DNA from: Notolepis coatsorum | Lineage: Eukaryota; Chordata; Actinopteri; Aulopiformes; Paralepididae | Direction: 5' to 3' | NCBI GenBank assembly: GCA_963971535.1 | Contig: OZ020601.1 | Coordinates: forward strand, 23,555,335 to 23,619,334 | DNA length: 64,000 nt | Shown here: positions 1-11,397 of the stretch, in pieces | Layout: every line of letters begins with the position of its first letter | Numbering within the stretch: the first letter of the stretch is position 1 | Program-made: the position numbers and the translations under genes | Notes under the pieces: generated by a model | The model's input: only the letters and a program-made list of their open reading frames with translations | Database searches by the model: none | What the model was told of the DNA's origin: nothing

Positions 1-1512
1 TACAAGCCACGGCAATGGGGGGGGGTTTGCTGATGGAGACTCAGTGTTTAGGGTAACAGAGGTGGACCTTTAAAAAAAGTGAATATCAGGAAGGCAACAG
101 GACCGGACGGCATCCCCAGCCGCGTCCTAAAAGTCTGTGCCGACCAACTGGCCCCGGTATTCACTGACATATTTAACCTGTCCTTAGAACAGGCTGTCAT
201 CCCCACCTGCCTGAAGAAGTCCACTATCATCCCTGTACCTAAAAAATCCAAGCCTGCTTGCCTCAACGACTACCGCCCTGTAGCTCTCACCTCCATAGCC
301 ATGAAGTGCTTTGAGAAGCTAGTAAAGGGCTACATCTGCTCCTCCCTCCCCATCAACCTGGACCCCCTGCAATTTGCATACCGCCCCAACAGGTCCACGG
401 AGGACACCATAGCCCATGTGCTGCACACAGCAGCATCACACCTGGACAAGAGGAAGGGGAACTATGTGAGAATGCTATTCATCGACTACAGCTCGGCATT
501 CAATACCATAGTCCCCTCCAAACTCATAGCCGAGCTCAGGGACCTGGGCTTGAACTATGACCTCTGCCAGTGGGTCTTGGACTTCCTGACGGGCAGACCC
601 CAGGTGGTGAGAGCAGGCAACTGCACCTCCTCATCCATCACCCTCAACATAGGGGCCCCCAGGGCTGTGTTCTGAGTCCCCTCCTCTACTCCCTGTACAC
701 ACATGACTGTGTGGCTCAGCGGAGTAACAACACAATCATCAAATTTGCTGACGACACAGTAGTGGTGGGCCTGATCTCTGCAAACGACGAGAGGGCCTAC
801 CTGGAAGACGTCAAGGTCCTGGCGGGATGGTGCCAGGAGAACAGCCTCTCCCTGAACGTCAGCAAAACAAAGGAGATGATTGTGGACTTTAGGAGGTCGG
901 GGGTCAGGGACTACAGCCCCCTCAGCATCGACGGGGCACCGGTTGAGAGAGTGAACAGTTTTAAGTACCTCAGAGCCAACATATCCGAGGACTTGACATG
1001 GACCACACACATTGACAGTGTTGTGAAGAAGGCACGACAACGCCTCTACTTCCTCAGGCGCCTAAGGAAGTTCCAAGTCAGTCAGAAGATCCTTAAGAAC
1101 TTCTACTCATGTACAATAGAGAGCATCCTGACTGGCAACATCACCTCCTGGTTTGGGAATAGCACTGCACAAGACCGAAGCAGACTACAGAGAGTGACAC
1201 GTTCAGCCGAACGCACAATTGGAGGGGGGCTTCCCACCCTCCAGAACATTTACAACAAGCGGTGCAGGGGTAAGGCTAAGAGAATCATCAAGGACTCCAG
1301 CCACCCAAACAACTGCCTCTTTGAACTGCTGCGGTCAGGCAAGCGATACCGGAGTCTCAAGGCGAGCACAGAAAGACTCAGAAGAAGCTTCTATCCCCAG
1401 GCCATCAGGCTGCTCAACGAACAATAAACACTATGCAACAACCATCAAATGCACACAGCACACACGTCCACATGCACACACTCACTTTAAACAAACAACA
1501 CACTGCAGCACC
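1..1512 (+). mobile_element. L2-type non-LTR retrotransposon, reverse transcriptase part, broken
   Basis: This is the 3' part of a LINE reverse transcriptase. The first piece is open in frame 1 from about 79 to 660 and carries [17 protein letters not shown] and a FIDYSSAFN block. The second is open in frame 3 to the stop after 1427 and carries QGCVLSPLL, the catalytic FADD (near 742) and a C-terminal RQRLYFLRRLRKF block. The switch at about 655-662 looks like loss of one C in a GGGGCCCCC run. Another break lies near 70-85, where an A-run precedes the GPDG block. The enzyme would copy its own RNA at a nicked target site, but this copy is dead. The 3' UTR resumes after the hAT element at 2517. 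Assignment to the L2/CR1 side of the LINE tree is by recognition of the motifs; a related jockey-like clade is possible. Confidence 0.85.
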
Positions 1513-2508
1513 TAGAGCTGCCGCGGTATTGATATTTTCCTTACCGCACGAATTTGCGAAATATTTCCTACCGCCGCGGTAATTACCGCACAGTGCGCAC
1601 AAAAAAAAAAAAAGGTTTGAATGCATTTTTTTTTTTTTTAGTAGTCTACTCTTATAGCCTGCCTCTAGTCTAATGGCGCTTTTCCACTGCATAGTACCTA
1701 CTCGACTCGACCCGCTTTAGGCACCTGGTACTTCGTTCCTTTTCCACTGCAGCCAGGTACTACTCCGTTTGTCTCCGTGTGGGAATGCAGGCGGGGCCGC
1801 TCGCTTGTGTACACTGAAAGCTCCGTGGGCATAGATGTCCGAGGGCTTGCAGCAAGCCAGAGTTTAACACAGTTTCAATCAATCAATCAATCAATCAATA
1901 ACAACATTAACCAGACTCTCGTTGCGTCTATTCTGCCAAAGCTAACGTTACCTCTCATTGTGTATTCTACCAAGCAAACCCGGGTTTAACGCTACCTCTC
2001 GTGTATATCGGCTGACGGTAGTATTAACAACAACAAACTTAACACATCAGCGATCTTGTTGTGACACTAAACTCTCCGCTCGGTGGTAAATTGGGTTGAT
2101 GTCGGTTTTGTTTCATCAATAAATAAGGCAGAATACACAGTGAATCCATTCTTTTTTGTTTATTGCTTGGTTCTGTCGCAAACAAATCCTGAACGAAATG
2201 CATCCTTAGCGAGGCAGTAAAGATGGCGGCGCCGGCGTTCTGTTTTTGTTCAGACTGAGGCTACAAAGTGTGACGCGTCTCTCTTCTGACCAGTCAGTGG
2301 TCTGCAATGTTTCACATGACTTTTCTGGTACCACTTCTACCCAATAGGGTCGCTTGGAACCGAGTAGGGTATATCTGCAGAGCCGCAAGCCGCAAGCCAA
2401 CTTTATTATTATGATAAAAAACAGCGGTGACGCGGTATTCAGCCTAACTCTGCGGTGAGCGTGATGCAACAGCGATACCGCGGTAATGCGGTTATCGCGG
2501 CAGCTCTA
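1513..2508. mobile_element. Non-autonomous hAT element inserted in the L2 3' UTR
   Basis: The ends are inverted: TAGAGCTGCCGCGGTA at the left, and the complement of TAGAGCTGCCGCGATAAC at the right. An 8-bp target duplication GCAGCACC flanks it (1505-1512 and 2509-2516), which is the hAT hallmark. No transposase can be seen. Inside, a second motif TTTTCCACTGCATAGTACC near 1680-1700 and an inverted counterpart near 2340-2375 suggest an older nested or composite element. Confidence 0.85.
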
Positions 2509-2516
2509 GCAGCACC

Positions 2517-2903
2517 CACTCTCCACACTTTAGATCACCTAAACACACTTTATATTGATTGGTAAAGGATTTGCACTACAACTCGTACACCTTACTGTAA
2601 ATTGTACCTAAATTGTACCTCATCCCATTTCTGCTTTGCACTATTATATATAGTATTGTATATTAGTACATTGCATAGTATATTGTATGGTAACTCAGTT
2701 ACTTTTATTCTGCATCGAACATTGTACATATGTCTATACTGAACACTGTGACTTCTATTTTTACTTCTATTTTACATGCTATACTATTTTATTTCATACT
2801 TATCTTGTCTAGCACAGTCTCTGGAGTGTAACAGTAAGAAGCATTTTGTATAAAAGTATTCTGTACTTCTGTATGACAACTATTAAAGAAACTTGAAACT
2901 TGT
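2517..2903 (+). mobile_element. 3' UTR and tail of the L2-type LINE
   Basis: This continues the LINE beyond the hAT insertion. It is an AT-rich untranslated tail ending in the short pattern TTAAAGAAACTTGAAACTTG, a style of 3' end common to L2/CR1-like LINEs. There are no open frames. The exact end is uncertain because I see no clear target duplication. Confidence 0.6.
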
Positions 2904-2919
2904 GTTAGTATGGAAGCAC

Positions 2920-2998
2920 CACAGCTGGATTCGATCCCACTGTCTCTGTGGTGGTAGACAGACGCTTAGTCCGCTGCGCTACCCGGCAGCGCACATTT
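2920..2998 (-). mobile_element. tRNA-derived SINE head fragment
   Basis: The reverse complement reads like a tRNA gene. An A-box-like stretch GTAGCGCAGCGGACTAAGC is followed about 30 bp later by a B-box-like GGGATCGAATCC. No intact acceptor-stem pairing or CCA end is apparent, so it is called a SINE head rather than a tRNA gene. Confidence 0.5.
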
Positions 2999-4449
2999 AT
3001 AAAAAAAATTCAACTGCAAAGTAAAACTTGTCAACATGTTTTATCTAATAAAATAAAGTTCAGTCTGTTCATCTCACTTCAATAATTTTTATTGCAGAAC
3101 ATGGTATTTTCTCAAGCAGACAGGTGTAAACACTGTAATCTGTTGCATGTACCTGACAAACTGAACTGTTTGTATTAGTCATATTCCAACTTAACTGAAT
3201 GCACATGTGTGCGTGTGTGTGGACTGTACTATTACAGGTATTGAAATGAACAATGCAACTTCCTTATACAAAAAAAAAATAAACAATTCTTTAAATTATC
3301 GATACTTGGCGTCCCTGTATCGATACAGTATCGCCACGCAAAGTATCGCGATACTACTGCGTATAGATATTTCCCCCCACCCCTATAATGAGGTGCTTGT
3401 TACCAGCAAATGTGTGTGTATATATATATATTACAAAAAAATCAAATTTGAAATTTGTTGCAGAATTGTAGACAAGTTCGAATTTCAGTGTAAAAAAAAA
3501 AAAATAAAAAAAAAAATAAAAACCTAAAAAAAAGTCTAAGCTATTTTCAAAGTTTTGGCTACTTTTTTTTACCATGGTATGTTTGGTATCATTCTTTTTA
3601 GCACAGTCTCACCTATATGACCTGACTGTCTTTAAAAAAAAGAATATTATTAAAAAAAAAATTCGAAAATAATGTGACAGCCCTAATATATATATATATA
3701 TATATACATACAGACAAGTACTTCATTACTGCAAACGGGGGAGGAGCGCACACAGAAGTAAAGTTAACGAGGTGCTGATTACCAGCAAACGTGTTTATAG
3801 TACGTATGAAGTAAGTCACAGCGGAGCTACGGATCTGTCGCCTAATCAAATGTGCAGCATGACATGGCTCTACAGTGCGACCATATTACTCTCATTTGCC
3901 CCTAATAATATGTGTGTGCGAACCGGAAAAATCAATTAATTACGGTACAACCTCAGTCGTACTTTTTTCTCTCCGCTGCTAAGTCCCACATTGCACTCAA
4001 GCCAACGGTCCAATCACAGTAGAGTGACTTTCAGTTCGACTGACATTGAGGTGAATGGGATCAGCCATTTCCTCCAGAGATGCACGTAATGCACTTCACC
4101 AAGCAGAGCATAGAACATTCTGACGTGACGACTCTTCCTCCTTTTATAGTTTTCTTGATACTAGCTCCGGCTAGTTGGCCACAAACCAATGCAAAGCCAA
4201 GCTCCTGTCTTTACAAGCTGACTGAGGCTCACTGAAATGGCAGTGTTTCCCCTAGGATTTTTTTCAGGGTGTGTGGTAGGCCCCCAAAACTACTAGTGTT
4301 GTCTCGGGGGGGCGTGCGTGTCACGGATACGTGGTGTCAACAGTGTCGTCATAGACGTGCGCAGTAAGGCGGTTGTCAGTATCGGTGCATTTCTCTACAC
4401 TGAGCTGAAATGAAACTATTGCACATAAATTAGGTAAATAAATATTAAC
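2999..4449. other. AT-rich decayed transposon sequence, no gene
   Basis: I see no coding region here. There are poly-A runs (3489-3530), an AT microsatellite near 3687-3706, and transposon-like patterns such as ATCGATACAGTATCGCC (near 3320). A hAT-like terminus ATGTGACAGCCCTA ends near 3686. The motif GAGGTGCTNNTTACCAGCAAA occurs twice (near 3390 and 3768), which points to an old internal duplication or two copies of one repeat. Confidence 0.5.
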
Positions 4450-4532
4450 AAGGTGATTGATTGAATTAACATTTTATTAACATATTGCAGAATGGGTACA
4501 ATACAGTACGGCTCAATACACACAATTGTTAA
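4450..4532 (-). mobile_element. Short LINE-tail repeat, part 1 (split)
   Basis: This is one of several copies of a ~150-bp repeat in the window (others at 11252-11397, 39063-39210, 57188-57340 and 57429-57580). On its own strand it reads from GACGAAAGTCTTTC through CTGCATCCCCTTAACAATTG to CCCATTCTGCAATCTGTTAA and ends in TCAATCAA repeats, like a LINE 3' tail or a SINE using one. This copy is cut in two by a TTAA-target element; the rest is at 5441-5512. Confidence 0.7.
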
Positions 4533-5440
4533 CACTTTCAGTGCCCACCACTTGATAACACGTCATCAGCCCAATGCCTGAATGCCCACCACGACAATTA
4601 GCGTTTTATTTTTTTATTAGCGATCTGAATTCATATTTCATCAACCGAGTCTCCCGTTGGTATGCAGCCCCTGTAGGAGCTCAGATGTGAAAAAACCGCC
4701 CCCTATCGTCTCCCAGATGGTAATGCACCCTTTTGGAATGGACTCAATGAAAATGGATGAGAAAAGAAAAATCCGGAATCCACATTTTACTTCTCAGGCA
4801 TGTAACCCGAGCCGATCGGATTCATTGTGGACCCTCAGAACAGCGTGGAATACATGTGTACAGTATGTAGCATTGGATAAATAAAAGCGATCGATTTTTG
4901 GAATGGCGATCAGGAATTGGAATGATCTTTTTGGAGAACATCTGATCTGAGGTAAGGAATCTATTTTACAAGTCTTGGGATAATCAGAGTTGTATTCGCT
5001 GAGATCTCAGCGTTTGCCCTATGTGTGATCTGTCTGTGTGTGCGCGATCGCTTTGAGGAAATCAGAGAATCAATTTTTCAGATAGCCTATATAGCGTGCA
5101 TACGTACACATATACTATCGATAATCAAGCGTTTATTTGAAAACGATTCATAAATAGGCCGAAAAATTAGAATATTCCAGAAAAGGGCGATTATCATGGA
5201 ATATTTATATTTTCCTTGAAAACGAGGGCTTTTCAAAATGCTATAAAACTGAAATGAACCGATACAAAAACAATCCGCTTCGACAATGTTGACTGGAAAA
5301 CGAGTCATTGATTCTTGACGGGCAGATTAGACACATAGCCATAATATAAAACATAGATTAGGCATTATTAACGCTAACATTGAAGTGGATGGTGGGCATT
5401 CAAGCACTAAATTGTGCGCCCCCTGCTGGCACTGAAAGTG
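4533..5440. mobile_element. piggyBac-like TTAA MITE (family A)
   Basis: The inverted ends are CACTTTCAGTGCC and GGCACTGAAAGTG, flanked by TTAA at 4529-4532 and 5441-5444. Removing the element and one TTAA restores the host LINE-tail repeat, which proves the insertion. It is 908 bp long with no transposase, so presumably it was mobilised in trans. The inverted-orientation relative at 54877-55814 shares its sub-terminal sequence (CCTAATCTATGTTTTA and GGTGGGCATTCA or their complements). TTAA target and these termini fit the piggyBac superfamily; Kolobok is an alternative. Confidence 0.85.
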
Positions 5441-5512
5441 TTAAGGGGATGCAGACCAGAGAGACTTTCGTCTTGTTTACATCAGGGTCCCATTTTCAAT
5501 TCATAATGAATT
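5441..5512 (-). mobile_element. Short LINE-tail repeat, part 2 (split)
   Basis: This continues the repeat of 4450-4532 beyond the TTAA element. It reads TTAAGGGGATGCAGACCAGA and onward to the CATTTTCAATTCAT end seen in the other copies. Confidence 0.7.
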
Positions 5513-5951
5513 GTAAGTAAGGGTGCAATTAGCATTCTTTGTGGATCTAGCCCTGAGACTTGTTACGCGCGATGCTAGTCAGTCTCGGAATGGATTTGGT
5601 AGCTTTTTTTTCTGCGTCTCCGTATACCGTGCAGCACCACCATTTGAATGTCTTAGTGAAGATTGATTTATATGAAAACCGATTTATGTATAATTTAGCT
5701 AGCTCGCCAACGTTACTGTGATTAAAGCAAACTTTAACACAAATCTGTCAGTGCAGAGTCCGACCTCATCTTAAATAACAAACAGCATTGCTTGTTGTAA
5801 TTAACAAAGAGGCAGAGTTGATTTCGCAAAAAAAAAAAAATCATATCTTTAATTTTTTTAATTATTATTTTTTTATAATCGCATTTTTTTTCCATATTCG
5901 AATCCCATGCCCATCGAACAAAGCTTCGAAGTATTTAAGACAGCCCTAGTG
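5513..5951. other. Unassigned sequence with a hAT-like terminus
   Basis: There are no exons or convincing open frames. Long T- and A-runs lie at 5830-5890. A hAT-like right end (TTCGAAGTATTTAAGACAGCCCTA, in part) finishes near 5949, next to the start of the minisatellite; its left partner was not found. Confidence 0.4.
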
Positions 5952-6578
5952 GAGATGGTGATTTTGTGGTTGTGGTTGTGATTGCAATGCTGTCAGGCTG
6001 CTGGTAGAGACCATGTTGTGATTGTAATGCTGTCAGGCTGCTGGTAGAGACCATGTTGTGATTGTAATGCTGTCAGGCTGCTGGTAGAGACCATGTTGTG
6101 ATTGTAATGATGTCAGGCTGCTGGTAGAGACCATGTTGTGATTGTAATGCGGTCAGGCTGCTGGTAGAGACCATGTTGTGATTGTAATGCGGTCAGGCTG
6201 CTGGTAGAGACCATGTTGTGATTGTAATGCTGTCAGGCTGCTGGTAGAGACCATGTTGTGATTGTAATGATGTCAGGCTGCTGGTAGAGACCATGTTGTG
6301 ATTGTAATGCGGTCAGGCTGCTGGTAGAGACCATGTTGTGATTGTAATGCGGTCAGGCTGCTGGTAGAGACCATGTTGTGATTGTAATGATGTCAGGCTG
6401 CTGGTAGAGACCATGTTGTGGATGTGATTGTAATGCGGTCAGGCTGCTGGTAGAGACCATGTTGTGGATGTGATTGTAATGCTGTCAGGCTGCTGGTAGA
6501 GACCATGTTGTGGTTGTGATTGTAATGCTGTCAGGCTGCTGGTAGAGACCATGTTGTGGATGTGATTGTAATGCTGTC
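5952..6578. repeat. 40-bp minisatellite abutting an ibtk exon acceptor
   Basis: A 40-bp unit containing GTCAGGCTGCTGGTAGAGAC and ATGTTGTGATTGTAATG is repeated about 15 times with few differences. The last three periods gain a short insertion (GTGGATGTGATTG form). The final partial unit stops at TGCTGTC, followed directly by the pyrimidine tract TCCTTGTTCTCCTTTCAG of the exon at 6597. The branch point of that exon therefore lies in, or right next to, the array. Confidence 0.95.
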
Positions 6579-6596
6579 TCCTTGTTCTCCTTTCAG

Positions 6597-6721
6597 ATCC
6601 TACTGAGGTATACACCTGGGGCATCAATACCAACTTCAGTCTCGGCCATGGAAACCAGGAGAGTAGACATCACCCGGAGCTCGTAGACGTGTTCGCCAGG
6701 ACTGGAGTTTACATCAAACAG
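6597..6721 (+). CDS. ibtk: ibtk exon: first RCC1-like repeat
   Basis: The exon has 125 nt: two bases complete a codon from an exon upstream of the window, then 41 codons end in phase 0. Acceptor is TTCTCCTTTCAG, donor CAG|GTAGGT. It encodes EVYTWGINTNFSLGHG followed by HHPELVDVF, a typical RCC1 repeat (tryptophan-glycine, then LGHG). The following intron of 17 kb is the largest in the window. Confidence 0.93.
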
Positions 6722-6988
6722 GTAGGTTGTTTGGCTGGCCATACAGATAGGTTAAAGGCCATATCATAGTCCAGACATATCAAATAGATAGGTTAAAGGC
6801 CATATCATAGTCCAGACGTATCAAACTTTTTAGTCCAGACATGGCTTACACAGACCAGAATTAGCTCTGGTCCGTACTACGGCTGATTGGCTTAAAATAA
6901 CATTATACTATTTGTAAAAAAAAAAAAAACATATATTCGAACCATTCAAATATCTTATTGTGCATTATGTAAACAAAATGAATGACCT
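6722..6988 (+). other. Start of the 17-kb ibtk intron, small direct repeat
   Basis: Intron sequence after the exon. It holds an imperfect direct repeat of about 40 bp around TAGGTTAAAGGCCATATCATAG (two copies, 6748-6826) and an A-run near 6918. Nothing else is recognised. Confidence 0.5.
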
Positions 6989-8592
6989 TTAACTCTTTGA
7001 TTGCCACGCTGGCCGCGCATCCTGCGGTCAGTAGGCCAGCTTTTTGTGACTGTTTCGCGATATTTAATGATTTTTTCGGAGCTCTTTGTATATTCTATAT
7101 TATAGCTATGGGGAAAATGGTATGGCTCATTTGACAGACACTATTTGCAGTACAACATGTAAAAAGGCGTTCGTTTCTACACACTGTAGTTTGTAGTTTA
7201 TTACACGCTGAACATCGCCCATTTCCAAAAGAATCCAGTCTTTTTCCATAGATCGCGAGATAGGACGCTTTATGTGCAATTAGCCCGAATCGTTCTGGTT
7301 GATTCCCTGAACCCCCAAATACTCCCAAATTAAAGGTATATAACATGTACATATGTACCTTCACAAAATCATCAATGGGGGGGGGCTAGTCTTACCCCGA
7401 AAATCCGATCGTTAGAAAAAGCCTTGTTTATGACCGGTACAGTAAGCCACTGTGATCATTACATAAACACGTTTCACATTCGGTAAAATAGACATAGGGG
7501 GTCCTTACTAGAGATGTTCCGATACCATTTTTTCCTTCCCGATTCGATTCGGCCGATACCGAGTACTGATCCGATACCAGTGCATGCATTTGATTATTAT
7601 TTTTTTATTATATAAATTATAAAACTTTATTTACATTTTTTATTTATTTTTGCTACTGTTTTATATATATACTGTTTTTTAGTAATAACTACAAAGTAAT
7701 GGTATTTATTCAACAACAGGTGATCTCACGATCTCGATTCATAGAACTATGCAAGCTCATTTCTAAATTATGATGATTTCTTTTATTAAAAAAAAAAATG
7801 ATGACAATTCTGACTTGAGTTATTTTGTATGTTACAAGAGACTTTTAAGTTTAAGTCAAGCACTTTCATATATGTTATGTTTAAGTTTAAGTCAAGCACT
7901 TTGATATGTTATGTTGTCTGTTTAAGAAAGAGTGTAATAAATGATTTTATTGAAAAAATAAGAATCGTGTGAGAGAATCGTGATCTCAATTCTTAGAGAG
8001 AAAAATCGTGATTCACATTTGAGCAAGAATCGTCCAGCCCTAGGTGATTGTATAGATTAGTATCATTAATTGACAACTATGCTCAATGAGTTCACCCACG
8101 GAACTGTTGTAGGTGTTAGGACATTGGTTCCGCACGGACGTTATACATTGTTGCACTTGCTATCCAGTCGGCTCCGGTTCAGTTAGCTAGTAAGTAGTAA
8201 CGTGTATGTTGTGATTTTCGATGCACAATGACCAAACCAGATGTAATGCGGCAGGGTACATTCCTCAGAAATTGCGAAAAATTTCTCGCATTTCAGAAAA
8301 TAGAAATATTGCATTTTTGACTGCTTTGAAATCTTCTTTATCTTATTCCTTATTTGCAAAACGTAATACAACTTGTAAATGAGTTAATTATTGTTAGATT
8401 GTCCGACAGTATGTATTCAGAAACATTGGGAAAAGACTACCCTTGCGGGGACTGGAGCTCAGCGGAGCCTCTGAGGGGGTGTGGTCTGGTGTATGTGAGG
8501 CTGTGCGCTGTTCATTACAGAGTACTTGAGAGGTGCGAAATCAGACAGACGGAGAGCTCTGCTTTCATCAAGCATGCATAGTGTAACATTAA

Positions 8593-8813
8593 CACTTTGG
8601 GAGCCAGCCGTGTTTTCCTTTTTACCCCCTTGAATGCCACCATCCACTCCCAATGTTAACTTAATATCGCCTAATCTATGTTTTAAATTATGGCTATGTG
8701 TCTAATCTGCCCGTCGCTTATCAAAGACTCATTTTCCTGTCAACATTGTCAAGGCAGATTGTTTTTTTATCGCTTCATTTCCGTTTGATAGCATTTTGAA
8801 AATCACTCGTTTT
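8593..8813. mobile_element. Truncated TTAA MITE, family A
   Basis: It starts after TTAA (8589-8592) with CACTTTGGGAGCC and continues through CGCCTAATCTATGTTTTA and GTGTCTAATCTGCCCGTCGC. This matches the left part of the full element at 54877-55814. Homology stops near CACTCGTTTTCG, where another repeat begins. Confidence 0.7.
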
Positions 8814-9565
8814 CGCTCTCCACTCCGCTCACCGCTCACCTTCATTTACGAATCAAGCGCTCCCCGCTCCACAGCTCGCTCAGCAGAATTTCTTTTTTTT
8901 GGAGCATGATGTAAATTAGCTTGATTTGACCAAACTACAACAGTCTGCACCCCCTGGGCCCCTTAACAATTGTTTGTATTGAGCCGTATTGTATTGTACC
9001 CATTCTGCAATGTTAAATAACGTTTATCCATTCAACTAGCTGCTGTACTAAGCTATGGTAGCTAGCCTAGCCGCAATGCTATGGCCGATCCCATTCACGT
9101 TTGCATGTAAGCTAACAACAACAACAGCGTTAGGTTTAGTCTCTCGCTTTTTGAGAGACATAAACTCTCCGCTCTTGGTGGTACATTGTGTTGATGTTGG
9201 TTTCGTTTCATCAATAAATGAGGCAGAACACAGTGAATGTATCCTTTTTTTTTTTATTGTTTCTCACTGAAAATAAATGTTGCGTTCGCCCGAGGTCCCG
9301 ACAGGTGATTTAAAGATGGCGGATTCTGCTTTGACTTAGCAGGATGTGTAGTGACGGTTCACCCTTCTCATTGGTTGAAAATGGCCTTCATGTTTGTACA
9401 TCGCCACCTGTTGCTTTGGCATTGTACTACATGTATATTACATCAGTTTCTGTGTGATTGTGTGCACTGAGCGGCTGGGAGCGGCTTGTAGCGGAGGAGA
9501 GCTCTGGCTCCGGAGTCGCTCGGACCCATTTTAAAACCCACTCCACGCTCACTTCAAAATCCACT
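8814..9565. mobile_element. Repeat with CGCTCACC-rich ends, copy 1
   Basis: This shares a long internal stretch with 19671-20345: CTCACCTTCATTTACGAATC, then GGAGCATGATGTAAATTAGC, CACCCCCTGGGCCCCTTAAC, and later CACCCTTCTCATTGGTTG. The sub-terminal GAGCGG/CCGCTC motifs are inverted between the two ends. It is probably a non-autonomous DNA transposon that contains a piece of the LINE-tail repeat. Superfamily unknown. Confidence 0.6.
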
Positions 9566-11119
9566 GTACACTGTACATTGGAATATTGACAAAGCCATAC
9601 TTGGTCATTTACTGTACATTGGAGGGGGTTGGGTTAGGACATTTGCAGGGGCCAGTTTCGAATTGCAGTCTCCCGTAGGTGTTCTTTGAGAGTGTTTTTG
9701 AAAGTGGGTAGTGATTTCACGTCACTGGTGAAAACGTGATTTACCTTGTGTAACTGAGGGGTACAATTCCCTGACTGTATTGATAAGTATGGTATCATTA
9801 AACCACTACCGCTTTATGTACTTTAATTACTGGCCATACAGTACATGATATATAAATATGATGAACACTTCCCACAATGAATCGGTTCCACACAAAGTGG
9901 TAATTAAGTATTTATTGCAGCCAAAGGTACATAATATACTTCTCTATTTTACTTTGGATGCGCTTATAAGGCAAAGGAATGTGCGTAGGCAAATCAATAA
10001 TGAATGTCCATTCTCTGGTTACGCAGGAGGTAATTATACAACCTGAATCTTAGGGAATTATATCTATGGTACACTAGTAATATATAGCGGGAGATACTGG
10101 AAGGGTCCCCCCGGTCGTAAGCCAGCAGGGGTAGAGGATCTGTCGGTAGTAGAGAGTCTGGTCAACGATGACTAAGGAGACTCCAAGTACAGGAGACGGT
10201 GCAATAGTCTCTTGATCCACAGACGAATACAGCTGTTCTCCGTAGACTGTAGCTCCACAGTGAAGAAAGCTAGCCGGCCTCAGGCTCTCTGAGGCGCAGA
10301 CTCGACGTGGCTCCTCACAGGGTAAATCCCACACATGTAGGCGTCGGCGATTCTCTGCTCCATAAATCACAGGACCAAAACAAATATAATCCAGCCGCAA
10401 AGGGCTATGTAGTCGTCGGGTAGATTAATCCAGTGTACATGTCCACACGGTTCTCGTCTAGGTCTCCTCGGGTGAAAGCGCCATGAAAGCAGCCCAGCCT
10501 GGATAAGCACTCTAGCTGGTACGAGGAAGCGTTGGTGATGCTGGTCACTGTAGAACTTTAGCCGCACGATACACTATACACAAATAGACTATTACTGACT
10601 TAATAGAAATATGTCGCACTCGACGGTATAGCGCCAAACTCTGACAATTCAGTTATTAATTCGCACGCGGTCTCAATGCTCTATTTGGGGCCAAACAGGC
10701 CATACTTCACCGCACGGAGTATCATGGGTGAGGCTTCAACTTATTGGGTAACTCTACTTCTGTATTCACCTGCGCCATATTTATATGCACGGCGAACAAT
10801 CTAGTGCCAACCTCATTTCTGTCTCGTATTCCTGGGCAAGGCCGGGCATGTACAGACATGTCTTGACGGTGGCCTTGAACCTGACTCTGGAGGCATGGCC
10901 CTGGCGCCTGTGGACCGCTGTCCAATAGGAGAATGAAATATTATGGTCTGCACCAGGCTAAAGGGATATTCCGTGTATATGTACAAGGAATATACAAGGG
11001 ATATCAAACGATATACAAATACTATGCAATATATATCAATCAATAAATATATATATTCGGTTTAATCTGATCCTTTGTAACACCTTGGAATACTCCTGTG
11101 CCAACTTGCTGTACTTTGC
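9566..11119. other. Unclassified repeat-like block, no supported gene
   Basis: A block of mixed composition inside the hAT. The GC-richer middle (10060-10580) has minus-strand frames of 66 and 108 codons with no motif I recognise. It may be part of an unrecognised retroelement or the remains of the hAT interior. I found no terminal repeats around it. Confidence 0.3.
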
Positions 11120-11251
11120 TTGCAGGTCTGCAGCCATTATTGCTGGATTATGAATAGCCCCAACTTTAGCCAAGGTAACGTTAAAGCTAAAACTAGCTTT
11201 TCAGCTAGCTCTTCAGCTAATGCTAATAACACCAGCAAGCGAACTGATGAA

Positions 11252-11397
11252 TTGAAAATGGGGGACGCTGATGTAAACAAGACGAAAGTCTTTCTGGTCT
11301 GCATCCCCTTAACAATTGTGTGTATTGAGCTGTACTGTATTGTACCCATTCTGCAATCTGTTAATAAAATGTTCAATCAATCAATTCAATCAACACA
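11252..11397 (+). mobile_element. Short LINE-tail repeat (+)
   Basis: It runs from GAATTGAAAATGGGGGACGC through CTGCATCCCCTTAACAATTG and CCCATTCTGCAATCTGTTAA to a TCAATCAA-type tail. It is the same family as 4450, 39063, 57188 and 57429, so the consensus can be read directly from the window. Confidence 0.8.

Noticed and set aside
555..1040. Minus-strand frame over the LINE reverse transcriptase
   Set aside because: Shadow of the + strand reverse transcriptase.
5952..6578. CRISPR-like repeat array
   Set aside because: The repeat is contiguous with no unique spacers, and the window is vertebrate nuclear DNA.
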